From: Erythrophleum ivorense | Taxonomy: Eukaryota > Streptophyta > Magnoliopsida > Fabales > Fabaceae | Assembly: GCA_026724425.1 (NCBI GenBank) | Contig: JAIUCV010000003.1 | Span: 47,641,283-47,705,282 of the forward strand | Direction of reading: 5' to 3' | Length of the DNA: 64,000 bases | In this document: piece by piece, positions 33,327-47,594 of the stretch | Layout of the letters: each line of letters opens with the position of its first letter | How positions within the stretch are numbered: the first letter of the stretch is position 1 | Position numbers and translations under genes: made by a program | The notes under the pieces: model-generated | The model's input: only the letters and a program-made list of their open reading frames with translations | Told to the model about the DNA's origin: nothing | The model's database searches: none

Positions 33327-36300
33327 TGTAATATTTGGTTTCTTCATAAATGTATGAAACTCAATAGATATAAAAGAAAGTCCCTCGAATAGAATGATTT
33401 GAGACCAAATAAAATTAAGAGAAAATTTTAAATAATGGAAAATAATGATCCAAGGCCTAAGGTGCCCATAAATCCAAGTTAAAAAAGTTAAGAAAATTTG
33501 CGAAAACAAGTTGAGGTATTTTGTAATTTTTGAAAATTTTAGAAAACTCATATGAGGACTTTTTAAATGAAACATTTGAGCTTTCAGAGTTCTCAAGGGC
33601 CTTAAAAATCATAAGAACCCCTAAAATAGTTGAAACTCCTCTAATGAGCGATTTCGGCAAAGGGTTAACTGAAACTTTGACTGAATAGTTCAGAATGATT
33701 TCAAACCCAATTTGGGTGAAACCAAGGGCAAGTTGTAAGTTACAAGATAAAATATTATGATGGAAAATACGGATTTCAAAAAAATGTTGAAACGAGGGCA
33801 AATGGAGAAACTATGGTTTAGGCACTAAAATGAAAAGTGATTAAGTTATAAAAGTGGACCTTTTGACTCCTTAAAACACATCCCATTCTTCTCTTCTCCA
33901 TTTTAAATGACCTAAATATCCTAAACCAGGGGAGATTTTTGCCCAAGGAAGACGCACTAGAAGAAAAACTTAGGAAAAAGTAAGGAAACTTATGGAATTT
34001 CATGGTTCTTCCTTCATAAATATTGTTCTTCTCCTTCTCCTCTTTCTTTCTATGGTTTTGATGTTTAATTTGGGATTGTTTTGGGTTTGGTTCAGAGGGA
34101 GAAGGTTAGAATTTCAAGGAGAGGCTTAAAGCAAAGGAGAGAGCTCTTGGAAGAGGCTTGGAATCAAGGTAACTTTCATTGTTCTCCTTGCATCTCCTTG
34201 TCTATTTCTCTTGGGTTATTTTCATCCAGCCATGGACCCAACCAAGAGGAGATGAATTCTACCCAAAATGAGGTAGGAAGAAGGGTTATGAAGTGTGAGA
34301 ATTAAGACTATGGAATTAAAAACAAAAAGGGAGTCTTAAAATTAAGTTGCACAACTTAGGGGTTTTGAGAGAAATCTTGACATATGATTTTTCTTAGGGG
34401 CAATTAGATTTATGTAAAACTTGTTATGAGTCCCTTAGAACTTTAGGAAGTTGCATATGAGCCATTCCCTTTAAGAAAATAAAGCAAGCTCCATCAGTCC
34501 AAAACCAATGCATAGTCTCGCCCAAGAGAGGTCTAGCCACCTGAGGAGTGTTTTAAATTGTTCTAAACCTAGAATGGGACTAGATATGATAGAAAAATAT
34601 CAAAGGAAGCCTTGAAAAAAATTTAGAAGCTTTGGTTTGTGAGATGGAGGTGTAGGCCCCATAATAGACATAAAGAAGCAACTTATAGCTAAGCTCTTTA
34701 AAATAAATTTGTGATGACTCTAAGGAGTCTTAATGAAGTCAAGAGACTTAGATTGAAGGATAAAATGAAGCAAAATCTTGAATTCTATTAGTTTCTTCAT
34801 TGTGTTTTGTATGGAAGCATAATGGAGCCATATGGGAAAGTAACTTTGCATAGACCTTGTATAAGGCTAAAGCTTGTCCCATGAGTAATTCATGTCTCAT
34901 TTGATGTGTCTAGGTCAAGAGGATCAAGTGCCATCCAATTCCATGAGTTTGGCCAAAAAGGGGAAGACAAGTCCAAGGAAAAAGTGTGTGACATTGACTC
35001 CAAGGTAGCTCTCTAACCTTTCTCTCATATATTGCTTGGATGTTTTCTTATTTTTGAGTGCTTGTGTGAATGTTTGAACTATGAAATATGTTTGTAGCTA
35101 ATGCTTACTTGCTATGGTACTATTATGCTTTTTGAAATGAATTTATGAATATATTTTGGCTTGGATGGATATGGTGATGCTAAAAGTCTCTTAGTAAGGG
35201 TGAAGATGAGCCAAAAATTCTTAAGATTAGATGAGACAAAGCCAAAAGTCTCAAGAAGAGTGAGACTAAGTCAAAAGTCCCTTGAAAATGGGTGAGGCAA
35301 ATCCAAAAGTCCCAAGGAAAATGGGTAAGGCTAGACTAATGCTCTTGAGAACTTATGTATGATATGTATGAGTTTTAATGACTGGAAAATGCTTTATGTA
35401 TGCTCACTAGTAGCTTGAAAGCCATATATGCATTCTTTGACATATATATGCATCCATTATGTATGTTTGAAAAGGTAAGGAGCTATTGAGACTCTTTGAA
35501 TCTCACTCTTCCCTTCTATATGCCTAATTATGCCTAGGTGAACCAAGTGGACCAAGAAATGAAGGCTCAACTACTTGAAGAATAAGACTTTGACAAAGGA
35601 GTAGTTATGTAGTCATTTTGATAGTATTTTGATGTCAAGAATTGTATCTATATGATGTACATGTGATGTAAACCATTGAGCACAAGCAAATGTATGTAAA
35701 TATAATGTATGAATGGAATTTAGAACCATATAAATGAATATGTGAGTTTTTGCTACCCATGTGCTAGCATATATGTGTGTATGATTGCAAGTGGCAAGAT
35801 GAGATTGAGCTTCATGATGTTTTGAACCATTTGGCATGCTTCCCTAGGCTATAATGGTGCTTTGGGACATGCCCAAGTGGCTATGGATTGTTAAGAAGGT
35901 CATTTAGTAGCATTATGAACCATTATGGACTTCCATTTTGACCATTTCTTAAGTTGAATCAAAGTCTAACCAAATGAATAAGTTTTTGCATAAAATTTGG
36001 CTAGAAAGTATGTCTTATCTAGATCTTTTTACAAAGCTAAAGACCACCCAATTTGAAGTTTTAAAGAATTTATTATGATTTTTCAAAGTTGGAAAAAATT
36101 TGTTGAAATGGTAATAACACTGTTCATGTGGTTAGTTTATGTTTTTGTGTCACATATAGGCCAAATGAGGTCCAATACTCATGAAAACATAAACTAGACA
36201 TTATAAGCTTTCCATAGCCACTGAGATCACCTTATTTGGAGCTCTGTCGAGGGATAACCAAAATTTTGAAATTGCATGATAGTACCAATAATGCAGCTCA

Positions 36301-36766
36301 ATCTTTAGTACTGTTCTATCAATTTTCACAAACTAAATGCTACTGCATTGGTCTGGAATTATTTTTTTTATTAGTTAACATCCAAATCTTTCTAGAAAGA
36401 TACATATGTATGATTTTAATTTTTCTAAAATTAGTTATGAATTTTCAAAGTTCATATAAGAAATCTAGCATGCTAACCCGAAACCAAATTCTGGTTTTTG
36501 AAATGTATGACTCCAAATTCTTGATGCATGAGTCAAATGATGATGTTTATGACTTGAATGGATATGTTATGGATAGAAAATGATATGTATGAGTTCAGAT
36601 AGTCCCTAAAGCCTTGAATCATGAATGTGGCTTCCCAATCAAGCAATTATTCGTGCTTAAAATATATGTTTCCTTACATTTGTCCTCCAATACGCATGAC
36701 ATGAATTGAGATAGACCATGGGACCATTGTGTAAGGGTAAAGAGGCTAAGGTATTATAGTGTGAGA
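33327..36766 (+). mobile_element. Solo LTR, family C copy 4 (C4)
   Basis: 3440 bp, TGTAATATTTGG to ATTATAGTGTGAGA. The end is a decayed TGTTACA. The TSD is GTGTG (33322-33326) versus GTTTG (36767-36771), one mismatch. It is collinear with the other family C LTRs, with the AAAAGTCCC-type array at about 35180-35340. No internal coding region. Open frames on both strands here are short and domain-free. Confidence 0.78.
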
Positions 36767-36771
36767 GTTTG

Positions 36772-37679
36772 AAAAGCTATTCACATCATTAATCTTCAAT
36801 TCTTTTCATTATAAGGAAATATTTTAGTTCAATTTGAATTTATGAGATTTAATATGAAAAACCAAGATCTAGAGTTAATGGTGATGATAAGGAACCTAAG
36901 TTAAAATGAAGATTTTAACTAGTAGAGGTTGTATTTAGTTAAATTGATACTATTTAATGTCAATTAGATGATTAAATTGTTTATTCCATATTAGATATGG
37001 CTTTAAGTATTGTTGAGGATAACCCATCAACCAAGGCTATGCCTTGAGTCAATAAAAGGGATCACTACTATTGGGTCTTTATTGACGAGTATATAAATAG
37101 CAAGGTGGCACTTTTTATTTATGTCTTCATTATGTTTACTTGCCTTAAATCTTGTCTTAAATAATTCTTATTCTATTGAACTATAGGGAAGCAAATCTTA
37201 AACTTTTAAAAATCTTCAATTGTAAAGCATATTGTAAATAATGATGAAATTCATGTATGTGTGATGCGCAAACAATGATGTTTCCATATGTGCAAAGTAA
37301 AGATGGCAATGAAACCTCTAATGTAGTTTACCTCCTTTCACTATTTCTATTTCTTTTTTTTTTTACCATAAGACATTTTTTTAATTTTCTCTCTTATTTA
37401 TTATATAAATTATTGTTCTTACCTTAATTTTTATTATATAATTTTTAAGTGAATAAATGATAATTTTCTAAAAATTATATCTTTGAATTATTTTTATTTT
37501 TTTTCTAGTTTATGTTGTGATATTTATTTATATTATGTAAAAACTGATGGATGGGAATATGGTTTGAACCTCATAATTATTAGCAGAGGTATTACCTTGG
37601 GTGCACCTAAGTTGAAATGTGACAAAAAGTGTGATGGTACTATGAGATGTAATAAACAATGCATTAAAGCCATGATATT
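36772..37679. other. AT-rich unassigned region with a TATA-like element
   Basis: No gene recognised. TATATAAATA at 37090-37099 in a G+C-richer context could be a core promoter, possibly of an unrecognised element, but nothing downstream supports a gene. The interval 37320-37510 is very T-rich. Confidence 0.35.
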
Positions 37680-37788
37680 GTGAAATAAAGTGTGGTGCCA
37701 CTAAAATGTAAAATAAAGTGGGGTGGTATTAAGATATGAAATAAAAAGTGTGGTAACACTAAAATGTGAAATAAATAAAGTGTGGTGG
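37680..37788. repeat. Minisatellite, about 28-30-bp unit
   Basis: Three and a half tandem units of the form GTGAAATAAAGTGTGGTRNYACTAAAAT (28, 28 and 30 bp, then a truncated unit). The array stops exactly at the start of the next LTR. More diverged units may extend left to about 37610. Confidence 0.8.
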
Positions 37789-39454
37789 TGTAACAGCTAA
37801 CACAAAATAGTACTTAATTCAGGAAATAAAATAAACAATACTAGAAACAAACATGTAATGAAGTTGGATTTAAGCTTAACGCTCACAAGAATATAGGGGA
37901 ATTTGAACCTTATTGCTACACCAAGCTCTACTAGGTTAGAGGACTTCTATTTAGTTAACTAAGCATAATTGGGTTAACTCTAGCTTAAAGTTAAAAGGTT
38001 CCACAGCCAAAAACTTAACTCATGACTCCAAACTTAATCCAATAGACTCAAAAAAGGTTAAACTACCCAATTAAAACTTAATAGGTGCATGGCGTAAGTG
38101 AACAGGGAATGAAAGAAGGAAAAACCGTGCAAAATGGCAAAAAACCCTTGGCTTGGGATTGCACATGGCTATGCCTTAGGGCACGAGCTGGCCATGTGTT
38201 TTTCTACCAAGGCCGTGTGTAATAGCATGATCTAACTATGTTGCACTTATAGGGGATAGCTCTAAGCTGCCATTTTTGTTGAACTTCATAGGGTTTTTTG
38301 AGGACCCTACCTTATTCCAAAAATCATCAAATTTGACATGTAAAGACTTCTATGTGAGATCTAGTTGCATGTCTAGTCTCACCTCTAGACCTTGCCAATT
38401 AACCACTCTAAGGCACATATTATTGGAATAGCTAAAAATGGCCAAAATGGCACCCTCAACACTTTCTGATCTAGTTTAACTTTACTCCAAACTAACCCAA
38501 AATTTTAAGGTTAAATTCATTATATTAAATTATCCCCAAAATGGTGCCACTAAAGCCTAAATCCTTACAAATCCAAATTAGGCCTAGTGACTTCCCATGC
38601 CACCTGTACTGTAAAAGGAAAATAGGTGTAATGCACCAACCAATTTAAGGTCATGTCCTTTCATAACATATCAAAACATCCTAGACAAGTCTTAAACAAA
38701 AAATTACTCTAGTCTAAGCCTTAAAATGTCCTTTCTAAGTTGAAAGGCAACTTTTGACCATCATAATCCCCTTTTATGCACACTATGGGCAAAATTCTAC
38801 CTTTTGACAGTAACCACCACTTATTCATTAGAGTTTATATACCTAAAATGTAGAGTTCAACTCGAACTCACCTTAAACCTAACCAAGTACAATTCAACCA
38901 TCAAAACAAACTTATCTAAGTTCTCAAAATTCCAAAAGAACTAAAAATAACCAAAGTGATTATGCTAAGCCTAAGCTTCCACCTAAAACTTATTAGTTAT
39001 TATTTTAACTGCTAGTCATAATCATTAGTTCAAACATTAATTTCATAAGAATGCATGATTGTTAGTCTATTGACTTCTCACTACTCATTAAGGATGAGTC
39101 ATATACAATCATAAATTATACTTTCCATAACAACTAGATTTACATTAATTAACTTTACACTTGGCAATACATGATGCAATATGGCATGTAGTGCAGGGTA
39201 ATGGACAATTACATAACAATTAGCATTTCTCAACTATACAAAACCAATTAGATGAGGCATTAACCTATACAAAAACTAAACCATTATAATAAGCTTCCAT
39301 TAACTTCTCATTTCTAGTAAGAAGTCTTGTACCTCCAAAGTTAGCGGACAACTAGTGTAGTAACTAAAGTATAATTCCATTCATATTTACATTGATTAAT
39401 TAATATTAATATTAATGCTTTACATAAGAAAATCATCAAATATGTCATGTTTAA

Positions 39455-42400
39455 TATAACACCATATCATTCTAGCCTTACATTCCCAAATATCATATTC
39501 CATACATGCTTCACACATGGGTTTCAAGAAGAAAATGGATTAAAATCATGGCTCATTATAGCATGTGTAGCATTTTAACTACTCTAATTTTTCCCCATGG
39601 ACCTTGTGGACTCCCCAACGTCATCTCCTACTCATATTCCATCTAAAAATGTCATAAACATCATGAAACACCTCATGCAATTCGGATTTGGAGCCCCACA
39701 TCAGAAGAATGAAGTTTTTGCCTCGAGTCCAAAATTCAAGTTTTTGCCACCAATTTTGAAAAATCATAATTAATCCTAGAAAAATCAAAATGAGGCAAAC
39801 GATAGCTTTCTAGAAATCTCTAGATGTCTACTATAGGGAAAAAATAATTCTAGGTATGAAAAACCCAATAGGACCATGTTTGACAATAGAAACACATGAA
39901 AGATCCGGCTACCCTGGTTTGCTATCACAAGTTACTGATATGAACTTCAAAAATTCATAACTAATTATAAACAAATCAAAACCTAGAAAGCCCTACCAAT
40001 TTGGAAAGACAAATGTATACTTTAGGGGATAATATCTCCAGATCCATCAAATGACATTAAGCTAATGAAAATCGATGGAATAGTGTTTGGGGTCTTGCTA
40101 CATGACTGACAGTAGGTTCCAACTTCAAAAATTCATTTCTCTCTCTCTCTAGACCTCCAAATGAGGTTCTTCTAGTTTCTATAGCTCACTATGAATGTCT
40201 AGTTTCTCCGTGTAAAATTTTAGAACCATTAGACCTTATGTGACCTTAAGGTGACATGAAAATATGAACTGCTCAATTGAACAGTGCCTAGACTAAAACC
40301 AATTTCTGATATGAATTTTGAAAAATTATAAGAAATTCTATAGACCTTTAAATAATGTAGTTCTTATACCAATAAAAATATCTATATGAGATTTATATGT
40401 GTACAAAATTTTAGCCTCAAACGCACTCATTTGGTTAGGTTAAGGTTTAGCTCACAAAAAGGGTCATTTTTTATCCCAAAATGGTTCATATGAATGTCAA
40501 ATGGCCTTCCCTTAGAACCAAGACCACTTGAGCATGGGGGAAAGCTTCAAAATGGGTTAGCAAAACTTATCTCAAAGGTCCATAGACCAAAATCTCACAA
40601 ACTCATTCTCCCACTCCAAGGTATATACAAATATACATAGGCAATCCTAGCCATTCAATGTAAAAAATATGCCATTCCATTCATTTGCTTCCAATTCTCA
40701 TATATATATATATATATATATATCATATATTAATATATTTACATATGATCAAGTGTCTATACAATATATACATCAAGAGATCACATCATTTGACAAACAA
40801 ACAATTACAAAATGGCTAAATAACACAACTCTTTAACATTCTCTTCTTTCCAAGCTTGGTGGCCTCCATCTCTTTGCTCACTTTGTCCACCTAGACATGT
40901 TAGGTAACGGGGAAGAAGTGAGATTCAAAGAATCTCAATAGCCCTATACACTTTCAATCATACATGATGGATTTAATTTCATGGAAAGGAACGTCATGCA
41001 TGGTCTATGAGCTACATAATGCATATCAAGAACATGGTTTTCATTCCATAAATCTCAGATATATCAAAGTAGACTCTCAAGACCTTGGTTAGCCTCACCC
41101 ACCTCTCTTGGGGGTTTTTGGACTTGCCTCACCCATTTACTTTGGGACTTTTGACTAAGTCTCACTTTTCTTGAGACTTTTGGCTTGTCTCACCCATACT
41201 AAGGGACTTTTAGCTCATCCTCACCTTTATCAAGAAACTTTTGGCATTACCAAGTCTATTCAAGTCTCATGCACACATAAAAGCAATTTAAGACACATAC
41301 GTGGCACCGCACATATCCTTACTAGCTAGACATACTTTTCATAGTTCAACACACATACAAGCATCCAAAGTAAGAAAACATCTATACACATACATGAGAG
41401 AAAGGTTGGAAGGCTACTTTGAATACAATTACACACACTTTTCTTGATCTTTCTTCCCTCCCTTGGCTACACACTTGAAAATGGGTGGAGTAGGATTTCC
41501 TTGGCCTAACCACAACAAAGAATTTCATTATTTTCTTGAACCAAGTCCTAAGCCTAGTCATAGATCACTTTAATAGGCTTTTATGGATTTTAGAGATGTT
41601 TAAGAGCCCATGGAGTGTGCTATTGTTCCTTAAAAGAAGAAAAACTTGAGAGGCTTCCTACGTGTCTCATAAACTTAATTGAACTCTCATATAGGCTAGA
41701 AAATTCTTGTATTAAAATCAAATTTCACAATAGACCCATGAGTCCCTAACTCTTTCTATCTTGAATTTCCATGATTTTCCTTCAAGTTTCTTTGCATTTT
41801 CTAGTTCCCATAATCTAAAATCTAGTTTTTCTTGCTTACTTTTGATAAAAATTACTCCCCCCTTTCAGCCCTTTTCTTGGCCAAACATACACACTAAGAG
41901 AACAAGGAAGAAGGAGTAAGATGCATAGATAGTTACCTTACTTTCTTAGCTACTTCTAAAACCTTTTTCTTCGCCTTAGTCTCCTCTTCAAAGACCAACT
42001 TTATTCCACTGAATCAAGATCAAAATAGACCCAAAATAGCACCAATCACCTCATTAAAACCATAGAAAGGGAGATGGGAAGGAGGAGAATCAACTTGCTA
42101 AAAGAAAGACCATGAAATTCCTTACATTTACTTAGTTCTTCCTCCTCCTCTTTCTCCTCCTTGGTGCACCACTTCTAGAGCTTTAAAGATCTATTTCAGC
42201 CAAGTAAAGTCGGTTAAAGTGAGGGAGAAGAATTCTGGACCCTTTGAAAGCAAATTCCCCTTTTTTCACTTTTTTTAAACTAAAACTCACGATAGCAAGA
42301 AATACCCTTCGCTACGGCAAGCATTTATCAATCCTAGGTCTCCTGGTTCTCACTACGACTGGTGCTATAGTGAGAAACTCCTTAGATTTTATATTAGTAC

Positions 42401-42585
42401 TAAATTCACTATCGCTAACTGACTTCTTGCTATGGTGAATAGGCTCCTCACTATGGCGAACAACATTCTTGTTATCGCTAACAGGTACACTTGCTATAGC
42501 TAAAAGGCATCCTCGTTATACCTAGAAGACTTAGAAAAATTTTGAAATCTTGAGTTCTCATGTCTACAAAAACTCAGATGTTACA
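39455..42585 (-). mobile_element. Solo LTR, A-related family D (D1), inside B4
   Basis: 3131 bp. Plus-strand start TATAACACCATATC (TG decayed to TA), end CTCAGATGTTACA. Exact TSD TTTAA (39450-39454 and 42586-42590). It carries the GCTATAGC array (about 42285-42530), diverged from A1, and the AAAAGTCCC-type array (about 41085-41240). A (TA)n microsatellite lies at about 40700-40723. No coding sequence. Confidence 0.85.
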
Positions 42586-42947
42586 TTTAATAAATCATAA
42601 AGAGTGAGTTTGACAACAACACCACTATTATCCCATACTAGTAGGGTATACAACATAGTCGTTGGCCAATAATGTGGGTGCATGATTCAAGGGCCTTAAA
42701 CATAGTCAAATACAACCATAACAAGGGTCCATAGAGGAGCATAGCAAGGACCTATGACTTTTCCATTATCATAACACATTAACAAGGTCCATGATGAAAT
42801 ATACATAAGTAGTTAAACTTAATCTTGGCATCAGATATATACAAATATGCATATGCAAGAAATTAAACATGATTTCAAAATAAATGTGAATGGAGATAGA
42901 CCTCAATTACCAACAACAATGTTTTCTACTTCCTAACTAGCAACTAG

Positions 42948-45900
42948 TGTAATGTCTAGTTTTTGTTAAATGACAGAAACAGACGTATTTACAAAGTAAG
43001 TCCCCCAAAATGAATTAGTTAAGGTCTCAAAAAATTTGAGTAACATTCTATACTCCTAAAAATGAGGAATTCTAGGCTTAAACTAAAAGAAAAAATGAGT
43101 TAGAATGAAGAAACAATTTCTTACGAAAAACTTACAAAACGTAATGGTATTTTTGTAATTTTGAGTAAATTTTGGAATTCACACAAGAGGGCTTTTTCAA
43201 TGAAAGTTTTGAGTTCTTTGGGATTCTCAAAGGCCTTGAAAATCATGGGAAGTCCCGAGACAGTTAAATCCCTTCTAGTTGATGTTTTTCAACGTTAGTA
43301 TACCCAAACTTTGACAGATTCATTCGAAAAGGTTTTATCTCCGATTTGAGTGATTCCAAAGGAATTTTACTAAATTGGGAACCTAAATTTTATTATGGAA
43401 AAGATGGTTCTAAAAAAGGAGCTAAAACAAAGTAGAAACGAAAATGCCAAAAATGAAGGGCAAAATGAGAATTTTGAAAAAGCCATTCTCCTTCACTTAT
43501 AAATAGGAGGTGCCCCACTCTCCCATTCATTTAGTCTCATATTTTTCTGACTCAAACCAAAGAAGAAACCCTAGGAGAGTGGCGCACCAAGGGAAGAAGA
43601 AGGAGAAGAGAAATCAAGGCTTGAAGGTAAGGAATTTTGGTAGTTTTTCATGCTTCCTTCCTTCCAAACCTCTTCTCCTCCATTCTCCTTTGTTTTCTAT
43701 GATTATAATGAAGCTTATAAATCTATTTTAAGGGAGAAAGTAAGAGGAAAATTCGGATTTGAAGAGAGGAGCTCAAAGAAGACAAGATTCAAGTGAGAAA
43801 ATAAGAAAAAATAAGGTAATTTCTCCTTCTATGGTTGCTACCCTTTGTTCCTCTTCTCCACCCATTTTGCCCCACTTAAGAAGACCTAGGAGGGCTTGGT
43901 TTTTAGGTAGAACCAAGGGTGATTCTTAAGAAAAAGGGTGTGGAGATTAAAAATATGCAAAGAGAATTAACAAATAACCATGGAAATTCAAGATATAAAA
44001 TCTAGAGTTTTATATGTTCCTTGTAAAATCTAATTTGATGTCTTGATTTTTATGCCTAAATAAGAGTTTAAATGAGTGCCTAAGATCTCTAGAAGTCTCT
44101 CCATGTGCTTCCTCCATCAAGAAAATAAAGAAAAGTCCATGAAGGTCAAATTCCTCCATAGGTTTGGCCAAGAGAGGTTTATATACCTAGGGAGAGTTTT
44201 AAATTTTTCTAAACCCACTTTTAAGTCATATATGATGAATGAATATGAGGGGAAGCCTTGGGAATAATTTAGGAAGTTTAGAGAATGAGTTAGTGCTTTA
44301 TGTTCCATAATATGGCCTAAAGAAGCAACATATAGTTAGGCTCTTTATTTTAATTGTGTGATGACTCCAAGAGGTTTAAAAGGAGTCAAGAATTATATTT
44401 GAAAAGAAAGAATAGAGCATAGAATTTATTTGATGGGTGTTGCTTCATTAAGTGCATTTTGGAACCATAAAGGGATTTATAGGTTAAGTTAGAGTCTAAG
44501 CAAGTTGTGTTGTCTTAGAATTAATTTCATGAACCTAATTAGCTTCCATAAATTGTGTCTAGGGCAAGAGAAATGATTGCCACACCATTGTGTGTGCGAG
44601 GATGAAGAAGGGAGAGGAAATTCAAGAGAAGAAGTGTGTGCTTGCTTCTAAGGTAGCCCTCTCCACCTTCTCTCATACATGATTCTTGCTTTACTTGTCT
44701 TTGAATGTGTATATGTGTATTTTAAGTTATGAAAAATGTTCTAGCATGAGCTCTTACTCCATGGTACCATGATAATGTATTATGTTTTAAATGATATTCA
44801 TGATGTTTGTTTTGGTTTGCATAAGTATGGTGAGGCTAAGAACCCTTAAAATTGGTTGAGACAAAATAAAGAGTCTCCCAAAAGTGAGTTGACTCCCAAA
44901 AGTAAGGTTGAGTCTAAAAATCTCTTAAAAAATGGGTGAGGCAAGTCTAAAATCCACAAGTAAATAGGTAAAATAATCCACATACTTGGTAAGCCTATAT
45001 ATGTTATATGTGACTCTTTCAAATGCTAAGATTTTTCCTTGAATGTTCATGTTATGAACTATGGCCATGCATGAATTTTCAAGATTGATTTTGCATCTTT
45101 TATGTATGATTGAATGAGAGATGAGCTATTGGGATTCTTTGAATCTCATTCCCTCCTCTCCAACGATCAAACATGCTAGGCGGACTAAGAGATCAAGGAA
45201 ATGGAAGCTAACCACATGAGAGATGAGAGCTTGACATCAAAATGCCTAGATTTTGTTACTTTAAGGCCTTATGGATGGCAATTGTTGTACTCTATTATTG
45301 TATAAGACCCATGACTACTTGAACATATATAATTATGTTAATATGTGATGTAGAAATGAGAAATTTTGTTATGTGACTAATAGAATATATATTGAGTATG
45401 AAATGGCAAATTTTACTTCTTGAAATTTGATGCATTAATGTATAAATGGAAGTAGAATGGACAAATTGAGATGCATGAGGTTTGGGACCATTTGGGTAGC
45501 TCACACAAGTCATATTTATGGTTTTAGACTTGACCAAGAGGTGTCAAACACCAAGAAAAGCCATTTGGACATTTTGATATCTTGTATGGAGTAAAATTTG
45601 ACCACTTTAGAACCCTTTACCTCTTTTTATCTAAATGAGCTCTTCTTGATCTGAGATTTGCCATACAATTAGAGTTTGTTGAGAGCTATTTTGGAATTTA
45701 AAGAATAGAATTTTCAAAGGTCTAGAGAATATTTGATAAATTTTCAAAGTTGGCAAAAATTCTAATTTTTGTCTAATGTACTATTCACTTTGGTCCAAAA
45801 ATAATTTTTATCACACAGGGCCCAAATGATGTCCAATTGCCACAAAATTTTATATGAAGAAACTAGATATTCACAATGACTTGTGCCAATTAGAAGCACC

Positions 45901-46612
45901 TCATTTGGATGTCTAGAGAGGGAGATATAAATTTTTAAAGATTTTGCCCAGTATCAGGTGCCCCAACTGACTTTAGGTACTGTTTGATTGGGTTTCGAGG
46001 TCTAGACGTGCCTAAACTGGTTTGTAGTTATTTTTCTACTCTAGCTAACATCTTTAGATTTCTAGATTAGTATCATTTTTATGGATTGGAATTTTTTTAG
46101 AATTAATTGGACATTTTTGAAGTTTGCTACAGAAACTTGTGATAGTATCAGTAGACAGCCAGATCTTTGAAACTTTTTGAATGTCAAACGTCTTTTGTGT
46201 TGTATTTCGTGGCCTGAAAATATTTTTAGTATAAAGTAAACATATGTATCTTTCCAAAATGGACAAGAATGCATGATTTTGATTTTTCTATAATTAGTTA
46301 TGATTTTCCAAAGTTTGTGACAAAAGTGAGAAAATTTTGGTCAAAAATGCATATATGTGTTTTATGCTTCCCTTTGGTTTCTACGAGTTGTAGGCCACTT
46401 TTAATGATGTGAATGAGTTGTATCCATATAATTAAATATGAGAATATGATACATAAGCTCATACGGTTCACGTGACATTGAATGAAATTTTTATACGCGA
46501 CGCAACGTTAAAATACTCATTATTTTAATACCATTATTTTGCCTATTGTGTAAGTTGTATGATGTGAGGCATAGATATAATATGAAATGAACTAAGAGAT
46601 TATGGTGTTACA
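42948..46612 (+). mobile_element. Solo LTR, family C copy 3 (C3), inside B4
   Basis: 3665 bp, TGTAATGTCTAG to ATTATGGTGTTACA, uninterrupted and used here as the reference for family C. The flanks are ACTAG and ATTGG, 3 of 5 matching, with both differences transitions. The AAAAGTCCC-type array is at about 44825-44960, weakly preserved. No coding domain. Confidence 0.82.
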
Positions 46613-47404
46613 ATTGGTACATCTCAAGTAGACAACCCATGTCTAACATGATCATATATCATCAAACACTCAATCAATACAAGGAAACCTATACCTCTAA
46701 TAAATTAAAATTTATAAAATTAGCAACTCACCTTACTAAACCTCTTAAGACAATAAATTTTTTATCTTAAGCACTTAAACACCAAGCTTTGCAGTTGGGT
46801 CATCCTATTTTCGCACATACACAAAGCACAACACTAAAATCATGCTTCAAGTAAGGATTTGATAGAAAAATGACCATAAATGGAAGGGATACACTTACTC
46901 ACACCTTGGGCTCACCTCTTCTTCTCCTTCTTCACCAAAATCCCTTTAGAAACTCCAAATCCAACAACCTAGGTTTCCACAAACCACCACTAAATCACAA
47001 GATGATTAGTTTAAAAGAAAGAGGAGAAGGAGGAGATCATTCTTTCTAACACTCACCTAAGTCAAAACTCGCATTTCCCCTTAGATCTAGCCTAGAATGC
47101 AATACTCCAAGCTTCCCTCTTCTCCTCATTGTTTTTTCTTCTTCTCCTCTGAATCCAATATGTGCGTAAGCTGAGTGGGGAGAGAGGGTGAGGCTAAATC
47201 ACTTATAAATTTTCACTAAATTAATTTTAAACCTATAAATAATTTTATTTTGCTCAATTATGTTTTAAAATAATTATTTTATCTTAATAATTTTCCTATT
47301 TACTTATTTTCTCCTAAAATCTCTAATTTAGCTATTTTTCTCATTAATAATTTATTTAATTTTTCTTCACTATAATTCATATTAATTGTTTTTAGGATGT
47401 TACA

Positions 47405-47594
47405 CAACATATATCCAATAGCCCCATGCTTTTTATTCTTTTACATATGCAACAAGTGACTTTCATGGCTTTTTTTTAACCATAAAACTACCATCTATAT
47501 TGTCCTTTAGCCAATTTTGCTTTTTCACACTTCTAATCCTATTTTAATCTCTCCTAATTATACTTTCTAATTTTTTTAAATCATTCTCCCCTCA
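47405..47594. other. Spacer between B4 and C5
   Basis: 190 bp of T-rich sequence ending in the C5 TSD CCTCA. No gene seen. Confidence 0.4.

Larger units (their letters stand above)
37789..47404 (-). mobile_element. Diverged family B solo LTR (B4), split by D1 and C3
   Basis: Starts TGTAACAGC at 37789 and ends GGATGTTACA at 47404. Its own sequence is in three pieces (37789-39454, 42586-42947, 46613-47404), about 2.82 kb in total, near the 2.76-3.0 kb of the other family B copies. Landmarks match B1 in order: GGGGAATTTGAACCTTA near 37900, the CTATTATCCCATACTAG...GGCCAATAA stretch near 42630-42680, and the TTGTTTTTAGGATGTTACA end. The flanks GGTGG and CAACA do not match, so no TSD is visible. 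No coding sequence. Confidence 0.7.

Noticed and set aside
33106..33801. Overlapping minus-strand frames of 66-116 codons
   Set aside because: They fall in the duplicated spacer and the start of C4, are rich in Phe/Lys/Ile from AT-rich DNA, and have no domain.
37090..37099. TATATAAATA as promoter of a host gene
   Set aside because: No coding sequence or splice pattern follows before the minisatellite and the next LTR.
37784..47409. TSD for B4
   Set aside because: GGTGG and CAACA do not match even allowing transitions, so none is claimed.
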